DNA of 8,787 bases from Chryseosolibacter sp966080355 (lineage in GTDB: Bacteria > Bacteroidota > Bacteroidia > Cytophagales > Cyclobacteriaceae). The translations under genes and the position numbers were made by a program. The stretch is taken from assembly GCA_966080355.1 (NCBI GenBank), contig CBHROW010000236.1:1-8787 (forward strand), written 5' to 3'. Of this stretch, positions 1 to 6,675 are shown one piece after another. Within the stretch, counting starts at the first letter, position 1. Each line of letters opens with the position of its first letter. A model generated the notes under the pieces. That model had not been told where the DNA came from, made no database searches, and worked only from the letters and a program-made list of their open reading frames with translations.

Positions 1-38
1 CTCACTTCCGCGACATCCTTTTCGAAGGTAACGATTAA
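1..38 (+). CDS. C-terminal end of an upstream gene, probably a CBS-domain protein (partial)
   Basis: Reading from position 3, eleven codons give HFRDILFEGND and then a TAA stop at 36-38. The pattern H-x-x-D-[IL]-[IL]-x-E-G followed by a stop two residues later resembles the end of the last CBS domain in KpsF/GutQ-type arabinose-5-phosphate isomerases, which typically finish like 'HLHDLLREG'. From memory, a KpsF-family gene is a frequent neighbour of recQ in Bacteroidota, which adds weight. Only the tail is visible, so the SIS isomerase domain cannot be checked and any other CBS protein would fit equally well. The identification rests on eleven residues and is tentative. The remaining two plus-strand frames and one minus-strand frame are also open over part of this stretch. 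Confidence 0.35.
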   Translation, partial: HFRDILFEGND

Positions 39-131
39 AATATTGAAGGTGGATTCCGCAAAGCATCCTACAAAACGTATTCCACCAAACGGCAGCATAG
101 AGTACAAATATATATAAATCAGATTAACCCT
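39..131. other. Intergenic region upstream of recQ
   Basis: This short gap lies between the stop at 36-38 and the recQ start. It is A/T-rich towards recQ, with a run of alternating T and A at 109-116. I see no purine-rich Shine-Dalgarno sequence before the TTG at 132, which is common in Bacteroidota. No plus-strand match to the Bacteroidota -7 box (TAnnTTTG) is present, so recQ may be transcribed from further upstream or from a divergent promoter. An imperfect inverted repeat (GGTGGA at 48-53, TCCACC at 81-86) lies inside the gap. Confidence 0.5.
48..86. repeat. Short inverted repeat GGTGGA / TCCACC before recQ
   Basis: GGTGGA at 48-53 is complemented exactly by TCCACC at 81-86, with 27 bases between. 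No T-run follows the right arm, so it does not look like an intrinsic terminator for the upstream gene. A regulator-binding site or chance are both possible. A six-base arm pair at this distance is weak evidence. Confidence 0.2.
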
Positions 132-2360
132 TTGGAAGTGCTACAGAAGTATTTTGGTTATGCTTCTTTTCGTCACAATCAGGAAGCGATCATCAACAGC
201 GTGCTTGCAGGAAACGATACGTTCGTACTCATGCCGACAGGCGGAGGGAAATCGCTTTGTTACCAGGTCCCTGCTCTGCTCTTTGATGGCATCACACTGG
301 TGATCTCTCCGCTTATTGCGTTAATGAAGGACCAGGTCGATGCGCTTCGACTAAATGGGGTCGAAGCGGCCTTTATCAACTCTTCGCTCACCAGCCAGCA
401 ACAAAACTACATTGAACAGCGCCTGAAAAATAACGCGATCAAGCTGTTGTACCTCGCCCCCGAGCGACTTATGGGAACGGAACACAACAGCCCGTTCATT
501 AAAAAACTCGCAAATCTCAAGATCAGCCTGATCGCGGTAGATGAAGCACATTGCATTTCGCATTGGGGGCATGACTTTCGGCCGGAGTATCGCATGCTAT
601 CGCAACTGAAGGAAAAATGGCCCGATGTCCCTCAGATCGCGCTCACGGCCACAGCTGACAAACGAACACGAACGGACATCGTTGAAAAACTCCTGATGAA
701 GAACCCACAGGTTTTTGTGTCGAGCTTCAATCGGCCGAACATTCGATATATCGTGGAACCGAAATTCAATGCCACCAACCGCGTTATCGGTTTTCTTAAG
801 GATCATGAAAAAGAATCCGGAATTATTTATTGTCTTTCCCGCAAATCCACGGAGGCCCTCGCAGAAGATCTTCAGCAGGCTGGATATAAAGCCCTCGCCT
901 ATCACGCGGGAATGGAAACGGCCCAGCGCAACAGGCATCAGGAACTTTTCCTTCGTGATGAAGTGAGGATCATCGTGGCAACGATCGCGTTTGGAATGGG
1001 CATCGACAAATCGAACGTCCGTTTCGTCATTCACATGGATGTTCCAAAAAATATCGAGGGCTACTACCAGGAAACCGGTCGCGCGGGCCGTGATGGATTG
1101 GAGTCTATTGCTCTCCTTCTCTACGCGCCTGGCGATGTAGCACGTTTACGAAAATTTGCCATCGTTGAAAATAATCCGGAGCAAACGCAGATCGCACAGG
1201 AAAAGCTTGATGAGATAACCCGGTTCGCGGAGATCAGACAATGCCGGAGACAGTTCCTTCTCAATTATTTCGATGAGACGTCCGCGTCTTACTGCGGCAA
1301 TTGTGATGTCTGTCTGACGAGAAGTGAACAATTTGACGCAACGGAAGACGCGCGAAAAATCTTTCTGGCTGTGCGCGAACTGAAGGAAAAATTTGGCGTC
1401 CGGTATGTTGTCGACCTGGTGTGGGGAGCAGCGGGTTCCAAAATACAAACGGAACATAAACAACTGAGTAGCTACGCTTCTGGCAACGCACGGAGCCGAT
1501 CGCAATGGAACAGTATCATCGCCCAACTTATCGGTTTAGGGTATTTATTCAAAACATCCGGTCTATATCCGGTATTAAAGTTGAGCAAGCGCGGATTGCT
1601 CGCCCTACAGTCAGGGGAGAAAATCTCGCTTCTAAAAAATACCTCAGTTGAAGAGCCACTCAAGCTCAGCGAAGACCTCAGCGCGTATGCTCAGGAACTT
1701 CTCACACAATTGAAGGAACTCAGGAAGAAGATTGCTCAGGCAGAAAACGTGCCGGGCTATCTCGTGCTTTCCGATACATCGCTGACCGAGCTCGCCACCT
1801 ATCTTCCTGCAACGCTCGATGATCTGCAGAATATTTACGGATTCGGGGAGATCAAGATCAAACGATATGGGAAATCTTTCCTGGAGCTTGTGAACCGGCA
1901 CCGTGAAGAGCTTCAATTGAACTCATTGATGCATTTGAAAACACCGAAGATGGCGCGCGGTGAAAGGGTCGAGCGCGATTCCGCCACCAAGCAGCTCACC
2001 CTTCGCATGTTCAATGAAGGAAATTCAGTGCAACAAATCGCCAGGCTGCGAGGACTCAGTCTTTCAACGATCGAAAGTCATATGGCTTTTTACATTCTGG
2101 TGGGAAAAGTTGAACTCGGTCGGTTGATCGATGCTGCAAAAGCCAAGGCTATACGGGAGACTGTTGAAAATCTTGGATCGAGCGAACTCACACCGGTCAA
2201 GCTGGCGCTCGGGGCAGGCTATTCGTTCACGGAGATCCGTTATGTAATTGCTGATCTGGAAAACAAGAAGCTGCAAGAACCCGAAATTCTTTACCGGCCT
2301 TCCGGTGATTCGCAGACCCTTCACGAACCAGTTGTTGAATATCTCATACGGGCGGCATAA
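132..2360 (+). CDS. recQ: ATP-dependent DNA helicase RecQ
   Basis: A 3'-5' DNA helicase that unwinds forks and recombination intermediates in the cytoplasm. The 742 residues contain the full family order: motif 0 FRHNQ (13-17), Walker A GGGKS (37-41), DEAH (137-140), the aromatic-rich loop around HWGHDFRPEY (144-153), LTATA (171-175), and motif VI QETGRAGRDG (313-322). The zinc site is C371, C388, C391 and C394, spaced as in E. coli RecQ. A winged-helix region follows (about 405-500), then an HRDC domain (about 513-593). The extra ~130 residues beyond the 609-residue E. coli protein form a helix-turn-helix region (about 617-712, with NSVQQIARLRGLSLSTIESH), as in many Bacteroidota RecQs. The start is TTG: the frame is closed by TAA at 36-38, and no in-frame ATG or GTG occurs before 132. 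The first internal ATG (M34) would delete motif 0. The polymerase gene follows after five bases. Confidence 0.97.
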   Translation: MEVLQKYFGYASFRHNQEAIINSVLAGNDTFVLMPTGGGKSLCYQVPALLFDGITLVISPLIALMKDQVDALRLNGVEAAFINSSLTSQQQNYIEQRLKNNAIKLLYLAPERLMGTEHNSPFIKKLANLKISLIAVDEAHCISHWGHDFRPEYRMLSQLKEKWPDVPQIALTATADKRTRTDIVEKLLMKNPQVFVSSFNRPNIRYIVEPKFNATNRVIGFLKDHEKESGIIYCLSRKSTEALAEDLQQAGYKALAYHAGMETAQRNRHQELFLRDEVRIIVATIAFGMGIDKSNVRFVIHMDVPKNIEGYYQETGRAGRDGLESIALLLYAPGDVARLRKFAIVENNPEQTQIAQEKLDEITRFAEIRQCRRQFLLNYFDETSASYCGNCDVCLTRSEQFDATEDARKIFLAVRELKEKFGVRYVVDLVWGAAGSKIQTEHKQLSSYASGNARSRSQWNSIIAQLIGLGYLFKTSGLYPVLKLSKRGLLALQSGEKISLLKNTSVEEPLKLSEDLSAYAQELLTQLKELRKKIAQAENVPGYLVLSDTSLTELATYLPATLDDLQNIYGFGEIKIKRYGKSFLELVNRHREELQLNSLMHLKTPKMARGERVERDSATKQLTLRMFNEGNSVQQIARLRGLSLSTIESHMAFYILVGKVELGRLIDAAKAKAIRETVENLGSSELTPVKLALGAGYSFTEIRYVIADLENKKLQEPEILYRPSGDSQTLHEPVVEYLIRAA

Positions 2361-2365
2361 GAACG

Positions 2366-5300
2366 ATGTCACTAACGCAAAACATTCCAGCAAAATCAAA
2401 TTCAGGACTTTATCTGAATTGTCATACTGGGTTCAGTTTCAAATTCGGCACCATGACTCCGCGCGAGCTTTTTGCAGAAGCCAGGCGATGTGGTGTTCAC
2501 AAACTCATACTTACCGAGATCAATAACACGGCATCGTACATGGAGATGCTGCGACTCGCAAGTCGTGCAGCAGAAACCGATGTATCGACTGGTTCCAATG
2601 AAGATCCCTATCAACTCGACATTGCGGTTGGCGTTGAATTCCGCGCGAACGATGAGCTACTTTACATTATTATCGCGAAAAACAATAGTGGATTTGAATG
2701 CATCAATCGTTACCTCTCCTTTCATAACCGCGAAGACAAGCCGTTTCCCGCACGCGTCCCTGAAATGGACGATGTGTTTATTATCTATCCGCCCGGAAAG
2801 GTCGAACCGTTCCGATTGCGTGATCACGAATTTATCGGAGTTCGAAAATCATTGCTGAATCAACTCTCCCTCAGTTCTGTATTTCGTGAGCACCGTCACA
2901 AATTTGTGATACATCATCCGGTAACTTTCCTCTCGCCAAACCGTGGAAACGGAACAGCAGACAAGCGTGATTACAATACACATCGGTTACTTCGGGCGGT
3001 AGCGAAAAATACATTGCTCAGCAAGCTCGACAAATGTGAAGAAGCACATGAAGATGAATACATGGTGCCGGAAAGCGCGCTTGAAAACGATTTTCACGAC
3101 TTTCCCGAACTTATTGGAAATACGCAGCGGATAGTATCTGCTTGTAGTCTTGACATCAGGCAACGCGAAGACAAGAATAAAAAAGTTGTTGGTAACAACT
3201 ATGCATCTGACCGCGCTTTTTTGCGCGAAGAAACAAGAAAGGGATTTCAGCGGATCTATGGTGATAACGCTGCAGTATGGGAACGTATTGAAAAAGAACT
3301 CCGCGTGATCGAACAAAAAGAATTCACTGCGTACTACCTTATCACTTATGATCTGATCAATTTTGCCCGCAGCCGAGGGTTCGATTTTGTGGGCCGTGGC
3401 AGCGGAGCCAATAGTACCGTTGCTTATTGTTTAGGTATAACAAACGTTGATCCCATCGAGCTCAATCTGTATTTCGAGCGATTTCTCAACGAAGAACGCA
3501 CGTCACCGCCTGACTTCGATATCGATTTCAGTTGGGACAACCGCGATGCAATCTACGACTACCTCTTTAACGCGCACGGTTACGAGCACGTTTGTCTTCT
3601 GGGAACGCACGTGACTTATCAGTGGCGCTCGATTCTTCGCGACCTCGCAAAAGTATTTGGCTTACCTAAGGAAGAGATCGATGAGCTCGTTGAAAATCCC
3701 ACGGCCATCAAAGATCGCGACCACATTTGCGATCTCGTGTATCGCTACGCATCATACATTGTAGAAAAGGAGCTTCCATCGAACATGTCCATTCACGCGG
3801 GCGGTGTTTTGATCACGGAAAAACCAATTTATGCGTATACCGCCACCGACTTACCGCCAAAGGGCTATCCCGTCTCACACTTTGAAATGCACAACGCGGA
3901 GGATTTCGGTATTTATAAATTCGATATCCTCAGTCAGCGTGGACTTGGGCACATCAAGGAAACAGTAAGGCATGTGAAACGCAACCGTGGAGTTGACGTT
4001 GATATCCACCAGTTCGCAAAATTCAAAGAAGATGGAAAAGTAAAGACGCTCCTCCGCGAAAGTAAAGCAATGGGATGTTTTTATGTCGAGTCTCCTGCCA
4101 TGAGGATGCTACTCGAAAAACTTCGTTGTGAAGATTACCTCACACTGGTCGCTGCAAGCTCCATCATCCGGCCGGGAGTAGCGAGCTCGGGAATGATGCG
4201 CGCTTACATTGAACGATTTCATGCCGTGCGGCAGGGAAGATCATACGAGGCCATTCATCCAAAGATCGATGAATTGATGAAGGAGACTTTCGGTGTGATG
4301 GTCTACCAGGAAGATGTGATCAAAGTTGCCCATGAATTTGCAGGCCTTACATTAACGGAAGCGGATGTATTAAGACGAGGAATGTCTGGTAAATACCGTT
4401 CGCGTGAAGAGTTCCAACGCGTGAAACAAAGGTTTTTTGAAGAATGTGCAAAACGTGAATATCCACAACACGTTATAGACCGCGTTTGGTTTGAAATTGA
4501 AAGTTTTTCAGGATACTCGTTTGCCAAAGGGCACTCTGCAAGCTATGCCGTTGAGAGTTATCAGAGTCTTTTTCTGAAAGCGCATTATCCGCTCGAATTC
4601 ATGGTAGGTGTGATCAACAACTTTGGAGGATTTTATAAAACAGAATTCTATTTTCATGAAGCGCGGATGCTTGGCGCGGACATAGAACCGCCCTGTATCA
4701 ACGCGAGCAACTATCTCACAACGATAGTGGGAAGCAGGATCTTCATCGGCTACATTCACTTGAAAAGCCTCGAGGCGAAGATCGCGCAGGAAATTCCTCA
4801 GGAGCGCCTAAAACGTGGAGCATATACAAGTCTTGGCAACTTTTTGCAGCGGGTCAATGCCCCACTCGAGCAGGTGAGAATACTCATTCGCATCGGTGCA
4901 TTTCGGTTTACGGGTAAAACAAAGCAGCAGTTGCTTTGGGAAGCGATGCTCCATTTCAGCCACTCACGTTCGAAAAATGTCCAACCCTCCGCCTTGTTCG
5001 ATACGGAGCCAAAGGAATTCCCGCTTCCAAAACTCACGCGCCACGATAAAGAAGACGCATTCGATGAACTGGAGCTTTTGGGTTTTCCGCTCGGAAATCC
5101 ATTCCGCCTGCTCGCTGCTTATCCACAAGAGAAAAAAGAAACAGCTGCTTCCGATCTTCCGGGACAATCAGGAAAATCAGTTTTCATCGTTGGCTACGTG
5201 GTGACTACAAAAGAAACGCGAACAAGAAATCATCATCCGATGCACTTTGGAACTTTCATCGATAGCCGAGGCCACGTGTTCGACACCATTCATTTTCCTG

Positions 5301-5497
5301 ACATTGTTCGGAAATTTCCATTCAGGGGGCGTGGATTTTATGCTCTTGAAGGAAAAGTGGTTGATGACTTTGGTGTCATGGCCGTGGAGGTTTCAAGGAT
5401 GGAGAAGCTTCCGATGATACACAAACGAGCGGAAGAATTTATGCGCGAGCCGGTAGAACACCGGGCAGGGTCTCAGGTTGCAAAGACCGTTGCCTAA
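2366..5497 (+). CDS. dnaE: DNA polymerase III alpha subunit, short DnaE2/ImuC-like form
   Basis: A C-family DNA polymerase of 1043 residues, shorter than replicative DnaE (about 1160). Order: PHP domain (about 15-210), polymerase palm and fingers (about 275-760), helix-hairpin-helix region (about 805-860), OB-fold (about 937-1015). The catalytic region is intact: GRGSGANS (343-350), the aspartates of PPDFDIDF (381-388) and the third aspartate in KFD (518-520). The motifs YCLGIT, EERTSPPDFDIDF and GCFYVESPAM, and the NNFGGFY stretch before the HhH region, look more like DnaE2/ImuC than replicative DnaE. The C-terminal tau-binding domain is absent. PHP metal ligands are eroded: NCH (18-20) replaces HxH, and TEINN (50-54) replaces TDHxN, so proofreading through this domain is unlikely. 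A lesion-bypass role is inferred from the family. It starts five bases after recQ, so co-transcription is very likely. A replicative dnaE is not in this window, so a main polymerase role cannot be excluded formally. Confidence 0.92.
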   Translation: MSLTQNIPAKSNSGLYLNCHTGFSFKFGTMTPRELFAEARRCGVHKLILTEINNTASYMEMLRLASRAAETDVSTGSNEDPYQLDIAVGVEFRANDELLYIIIAKNNSGFECINRYLSFHNREDKPFPARVPEMDDVFIIYPPGKVEPFRLRDHEFIGVRKSLLNQLSLSSVFREHRHKFVIHHPVTFLSPNRGNGTADKRDYNTHRLLRAVAKNTLLSKLDKCEEAHEDEYMVPESALENDFHDFPELIGNTQRIVSACSLDIRQREDKNKKVVGNNYASDRAFLREETRKGFQRIYGDNAAVWERIEKELRVIEQKEFTAYYLITYDLINFARSRGFDFVGRGSGANSTVAYCLGITNVDPIELNLYFERFLNEERTSPPDFDIDFSWDNRDAIYDYLFNAHGYEHVCLLGTHVTYQWRSILRDLAKVFGLPKEEIDELVENPTAIKDRDHICDLVYRYASYIVEKELPSNMSIHAGGVLITEKPIYAYTATDLPPKGYPVSHFEMHNAEDFGIYKFDILSQRGLGHIKETVRHVKRNRGVDVDIHQFAKFKEDGKVKTLLRESKAMGCFYVESPAMRMLLEKLRCEDYLTLVAASSIIRPGVASSGMMRAYIERFHAVRQGRSYEAIHPKIDELMKETFGVMVYQEDVIKVAHEFAGLTLTEADVLRRGMSGKYRSREEFQRVKQRFFEECAKREYPQHVIDRVWFEIESFSGYSFAKGHSASYAVESYQSLFLKAHYPLEFMVGVINNFGGFYKTEFYFHEARMLGADIEPPCINASNYLTTIVGSRIFIGYIHLKSLEAKIAQEIPQERLKRGAYTSLGNFLQRVNAPLEQVRILIRIGAFRFTGKTKQQLLWEAMLHFSHSRSKNVQPSALFDTEPKEFPLPKLTRHDKEDAFDELELLGFPLGNPFRLLAAYPQEKKETAASDLPGQSGKSVFIVGYVVTTKETRTRNHHPMHFGTFIDSRGHVFDTIHFPDIVRKFPFRGRGFYALEGKVVDDFGVMAVEVSRMEKLPMIHKRAEEFMREPVEHRAGSQVAKTVA

Positions 5498-5567
5498 GCG
5501 GGCATAGGATTTTTACCGGCCATGACGCTTTCTACAATGACGTGGAGGGGCGAAAAAATCTGGGTGT
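5498..5567 (+). other. Gap between the polymerase and the glycosyltransferase
   Basis: These 70 bases hold no gene. A weak hairpin straddles the polymerase stop (CCTA 5493-5496, TAGG 5505-5508, T-run 5510-5514), but its four-base stem makes termination doubtful. A purine run GGAGGGG at 5544-5550 is about 17 bases before the ATG, too far for a normal ribosome-binding site. No TAnnTTTG promoter box was seen, so read-through from recQ-dnaE is possible. Confidence 0.45.
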
Positions 5568-6338
5568 ATGATAAGCATAGTCATTCCTGCCTATAACGAA
5601 GAGCAGTCAATTCAAAAAACCATTGCGCACGTTCTTCAATATGTAACTTACAAACGACTTCTTCAGGAGATTATCGTGGTTGACGGTGGTTCAACGGACC
5701 AAACTGTTTGGCTCGCAAAGAAATCCGGTGCACGCGTGATCAGGTGTGCTCAAAACAACCGCAGCGCAATGCTCAATTCCGGAGGACGGCATGCCCGTGG
5801 AAAGCTGATCTATTTCCTTCCTGCAAATGCGTTGCCTCCAAAAAATTTTATCAACGAAATAGTAAAAGCAGCCGCCAAAGGGTTCGACTGTGGTACGTTC
5901 TCTCTGCAGTATGATTGCAACCATTGGTTATTGAGTGCGATAGCATGGGCCTCAAACCGGAAGAAGTGGCTGCAGGTAAGCGATCAAAGTCTTTTCGTGT
6001 CGAAGGCATTGTTTGACAAGTCGGGAGGATTTCGCGAAGATCATCTGGTGATGGCCAATCAGGAATTTATCAACCGCGCAAAGCGATACACAGATTTTAT
6101 TGTGCTCAAAGATTATGTGGTTTCGTCAGCGAAGAAGTATGTGCAATATGGTTTTTTCAGAACAGGTGTTGTACAATTGCTCGTATTTCTATTTCACAAA
6201 ACCGGGTATTCTCAACTTACCATGGCACGGCTCTATCGAAAATTTCTTCGTTGGGATATAGGTCCGAAGCTTCCTGAGAAACAAAAAATTATACAGGAAG
6301 AGATACCTGCTGTGCGCGTAGCCACCCTACAACAATAG
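5568..6338 (+). CDS. Family 2 glycosyltransferase of the TIGR04283-like type, with altered acidic motifs
   Basis: A 256-residue GT-A fold protein. The N-terminus SIVIPAYNEE (3-12) and VVDGGSTDQT (37-46) are the classic nucleotide-sugar binding start of GT2 enzymes. NNRSAMLNSGGRHARG (63-78) and SDQSLFVSKALF (138-149) align with the small subgroup known as TIGR04283 ('rSAM/selenodomain-associated transferase 2'). That subgroup normally has a metal-binding 'HAD' after the 'FL' strand and an 'MEDVE' catalytic segment. Here they read PAN (85-87) and MANQE (162-166), so the key aspartates are both asparagine. The hydrophobic stretch 197-210 could touch the membrane. The ATG at 5568 is the first in-frame start after a TGA at 5538-5540. 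Its acceptor and donor cannot be told, and activity is uncertain. It converges on the ArsC-like gene with a 12-base overlap. The partner rSAM and transferase-1 genes of the subgroup are not present here. Confidence 0.83.
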   Translation: MISIVIPAYNEEQSIQKTIAHVLQYVTYKRLLQEIIVVDGGSTDQTVWLAKKSGARVIRCAQNNRSAMLNSGGRHARGKLIYFLPANALPPKNFINEIVKAAAKGFDCGTFSLQYDCNHWLLSAIAWASNRKKWLQVSDQSLFVSKALFDKSGGFREDHLVMANQEFINRAKRYTDFIVLKDYVVSSAKKYVQYGFFRTGVVQLLVFLFHKTGYSQLTMARLYRKFLRWDIGPKLPEKQKIIQEEIPAVRVATLQQ

Positions 6339-6674
6339 TCTGGCGTATTCGTGCTCATCGAATCCGAGCGTAATTATTTTTCCATCTTTTTCGATCAGGG
6401 GTCTTTTGATCACGCTGGTTTTTTCTTGCATCAAACGAATGGCTGACGACTCGGTTATTACAGCGGCCTTCGTCTTGTCATCGAGCTGACGCCATGTCAA
6501 TCCTTTTTTGTTTACAAGACTCTCCCACCCTACCTGCCCGCTCCAGTTCCTGAGTTTGTTCTCCGTTACGCCTTTCGTTTTATAATCGTGGAAATCGATG
6601 TCGATTTTGTTTTTTCGCAACCATTCGAGCGCGCTCTTTACGGTGTTGCAATTTTTTATTCCATAGACGGTCAT
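6327..6674 (-). CDS. ArsC/Spx-family protein (YffB-like), single active-site cysteine
   Basis: A 115-residue thioredoxin-fold protein of the arsenate reductase ArsC/Spx/YffB family. The start MTVYGIKNCNTVKSALEWL carries the active-site Cys9 in the 'KNCNTV' form typical of YffB-like members, not the CxxC of Spx. FHDYKTKG (28-35) and IKRPL (89-93) are further family marks, the latter holding the conserved Arg-Pro after the helical insertion. The protein has no other cysteine, so it lacks a resolving pair of its own and would depend on glutathione or another thiol if catalytic. Genuine arsenate reduction is not indicated: no ars operon genes are nearby. Its ATG lies one base after the kinase stop (TGATATG), suggesting translational coupling. 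Its last four codons, including the stop, overlap the convergent glycosyltransferase gene. The family assignment is firm and the biochemical role unknown. Confidence 0.88.
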   Translation of the reverse strand: MTVYGIKNCNTVKSALEWLRKNKIDIDFHDYKTKGVTENKLRNWSGQVGWESLVNKKGLTWRQLDDKTKAAVITESSAIRLMQEKTSVIKRPLIEKDGKIITLGFDEHEYARLLL

Positions 6675-6675
6675 A

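Noticed and set aside
1..98. Minus-strand open frame from an ATG at 98 to the window edge, with a TATATTTG box (plus-strand 105-112) just before it
   Set aside because: The box matches the Bacteroidota -7 consensus TAnnTTTG, but it sits only six bases before the ATG, the 32 visible residues resemble no family I know, and the frame competes with the more convincing CBS-like tail on the plus strand.
597..1034. Long antisense open frames inside recQ (597-1034, 1146-1526, 1644-1916)
   Set aside because: They lie wholly within a strongly conserved helicase and their translations show no domain; they are coding-frame shadows.
2248..2526. Plus-strand frame bridging the recQ-dnaE junction
   Set aside because: It overlaps both genuine genes in another frame, and its low-complexity basic sequence is typical of a shadow.
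5450..5464. CCGGT-AGAAC-ACCGG perfect five-base hairpin
   Set aside because: It lies inside the polymerase coding region, no T-run follows, and such short stems are frequent by chance.
5493..5514. CCTA...TAGG hairpin followed by five T, at the polymerase stop
   Set aside because: A four-base stem with an eight-base loop is too weak for an intrinsic terminator, although the T-run is suggestive.
6327..6674. Arsenate resistance determinant
   Set aside because: The protein belongs to the ArsC fold family, but it has the YffB-like KNCNTV site and no ars regulator or transporter is nearby.
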